The notes under the pieces were generated by a model. It made no database searches. It was given only the letters and a program-made list of their open reading frames with translations, and was not told the origin of the DNA. From NCBI RefSeq assembly GCF_001425265.1, contig NZ_LMEC01000020.1, positions 248,001-312,000 on the forward strand: a stretch of 64,000 nt of DNA. The letters run 5' to 3'. How positions within the stretch are numbered: position 1 is the stretch's first letter; the number at the start of each line of letters is the position of its first letter. The position numbers and the translations under genes were made by a program. Below, piece after piece: positions 63,076 through 64,000 of this stretch. This stretch comes from Massilia sp. Root418. GTDB taxonomy: Bacteria > Pseudomonadota > Gammaproteobacteria > Burkholderiales > Burkholderiaceae_D.

Positions 63076-63390
63076 ATGGAAACCTTGAAATATCGCTTTG
63101 AGAACGGCACCCGCCCCCTGCCGCCGTCGCCGCAGGTGGTGGGCGTGGTCGGCTCGGGCAACCTGGAAGTGCTGATCGAATCGGCGCCCCTGAACGGCGG
63201 CTGCGCCATCGAAATCAAGACCGCCGCCGTCGGCTTTGGCCCGATCTGGGAAGCGGTCATGCGCGACTTCCACCAGCGCTGGCCGCTGGCCGACGCCCGC
63301 ATCACCATCAACGACGTGGGCGCCACGCCGGCCGTGGTCAGCCTGCGGCTGGACCAGGCGGCCGAAACCATGCTGGGAACCGCACCATGA
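63076..63390 (+). CDS. mdcC: Malonate decarboxylase acyl carrier protein
   Basis: From the ATG at 63076 (AGAGGA upstream) this 104-residue protein reads METLKYRFENGTRPL and carries VVGVVGSGNLEVLIES, whose serine is the site that holds the 2'-(5''-triphosphoribosyl)-3'-dephospho-CoA arm in MdcC. ITINDVGATPAVVSLRLDQA is also conserved. An upstream in-frame ATG at 63061 lacks a ribosome binding site at the proper distance. It carries acetyl and malonyl during decarboxylation. Its stop overlaps the mdcD start (ATGA). Confidence 0.93.
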   Translation: METLKYRFENGTRPLPPSPQVVGVVGSGNLEVLIESAPLNGGCAIEIKTAAVGFGPIWEAVMRDFHQRWPLADARITINDVGATPAVVSLRLDQAAETMLGTAP

Positions 63391-64000
63391 ACGACCACGC
63401 AAGCTATCAGGAAGCAAACGCGCGCGAGCGCCTGCGCCAGCTGCTCGACGAAGGCAGCTTCGAAGAATTCATCGGCCCCGCACAGCGCGTGGTCAGCCCG
63501 CACCTGGGCCAGCTCAACGCGCCGGTGGCGTTTGACGACGGCGTGGCCGTGGGCCGCGCACGGCTGGGCGGCATGCCGGTGTTCGTGGCCGCGCAGGAAG
63601 GCGGCTTCATGGGCGGCGCGGTGGGCGAGGTGCACGGCGCCAAGCTCACCGGCCTGCTGCGCCGCGCACTGGACGAGCGGCCGCGCGCCGTGGTGCTGCT
63701 GATTGAATCGGGCGGGGTGCGGCTGCATGAAGCCAACGCCGGCCTGATCGCCGTGGCCGAAGTCATGCGCGCCGTGCTGGACGCGCGCGCCGCCGGCATC
63801 CCGGTAATAGCCCTGGTGGGCGGGGCCAACGGCGCCTTTGGCGGCATGGGCATCGTGGCGCGCTGCGCCAACGCGGTAGTGATGTCAGAGGAAGCGCGCC
63901 TGTCCATGTCCGGCCCGGAAGTAATCGAAACGGCCAACGGCGTGGAAGAATTCGACTCGCGCGACCGTGCCCTGGTCTGGCGCACCACCGGCGGCAAGCA
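63387..64000 (+). CDS. mdcD: Biotin-independent malonate decarboxylase beta subunit, 3' end outside the window
   Basis: The 204 visible codons show the carboxyltransferase fold of MdcD: ARERLRQLLDEGSFEEFIGP, the LGGMPVFVAAQEGGFMGGAVGEVHGAKLTGLLRRAL segment, VLLIESGGVRLHEANAGLIAVAEVMRAVLDAR, ANGAFGGMGIVARCANAVVMSEEARLSMSGPEVIE and GVEEFDSRDRALVWRTTGG. MdcD, with MdcE, decarboxylates malonyl-S-ACP to acetyl-S-ACP. It is coupled to mdcC by an ATGA overlap. mdcE, mdcG and mdcB, if present, would lie beyond 64000. Confidence 0.93.
   Translation, partial: MNDHASYQEANARERLRQLLDEGSFEEFIGPAQRVVSPHLGQLNAPVAFDDGVAVGRARLGGMPVFVAAQEGGFMGGAVGEVHGAKLTGLLRRALDERPRAVVLLIESGGVRLHEANAGLIAVAEVMRAVLDARAAGIPVIALVGGANGAFGGMGIVARCANAVVMSEEARLSMSGPEVIETANGVEEFDSRDRALVWRTTGGK

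Overview
The window is high-GC DNA with tightly packed genes. Most lie in runs whose start and stop codons overlap (ATGA or TAATG). The gene content points to a betaproteobacterium, most likely of the Oxalobacteraceae (Massilia, Duganella or Janthinobacterium type): an ssu sulfonate operon, a respiratory Sec-formate dehydrogenase, a very large two-partner-secretion exoprotein with YDG repeats, TRAP-linked malonate decarboxylase, and GGGTTA-core REP hairpins. The family assignment is inference; there is no rRNA gene in the window. No stretch over about 300 bases lacks a gene.

Layout. 1-6.7 kb is mixed housekeeping: a truncated acyltransferase, a zinc deacylase, a SugE/Gdx exporter, a DUF1304 protein, an ArsR regulator beside an old-yellow-enzyme reductase, an amidohydrolase-DoxX pair and a YceI protein. 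6.9-17.5 kb is a sulfur-scavenging island: ssuEADCB on the minus strand, and divergently a DszC-like flavin monooxygenase, a MetNIQ-type ABC importer and an NtaA-type flavin monooxygenase, then a serine acetyltransferase. Two intergenic regions of this island share a dyad motif that may be a common operator. A Bcr/CflA pump and a small hypothetical gene follow.

19.1-33.7 kb is the most unusual accessory region. It is an eight-gene minus-strand run: a DUF6916-like protein, three tail-collar (Mdp) paralogues, a GNAT acetyltransferase, a Tat-type DUF6916-like protein, a 3,290-residue TpsA exoprotein and its TpsB transporter. TpsA carries an integrin-like FG-GAP propeller and 19 canonical YDG repeats. 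33.8-38.7 kb holds an MFS exporter with an Fe-S-type regulator, a GNAT, a cupin, an AhpD-like protein and a MocR regulator.

38.9-49.2 kb is a nearly self-contained selenium/formate module: fdhD, divergently fdnG (with an in-frame UGA selenocysteine codon and a canonical SECIS hairpin), fdnH, fdnI, fdhE, selA, selB and the tRNA-Sec gene selC. Only selD is missing. A perfect FNR-type box lies between fdhD and fdnG. The 3' end of a GGDEF-EAL gene runs antisense into selC. That gene ends a TonB receptor - YfiR-like - GGDEF/EAL operon. moaA (molybdopterin synthesis, needed by FdnG) follows at 53.8 kb.

54.9-64 kb holds a MocR regulator, a GNAT/DUF1579-like pair, and a malonate locus: a GntR regulator, a DctPQM TRAP transporter, and mdcA, mdcC and a truncated mdcD at the window edge.
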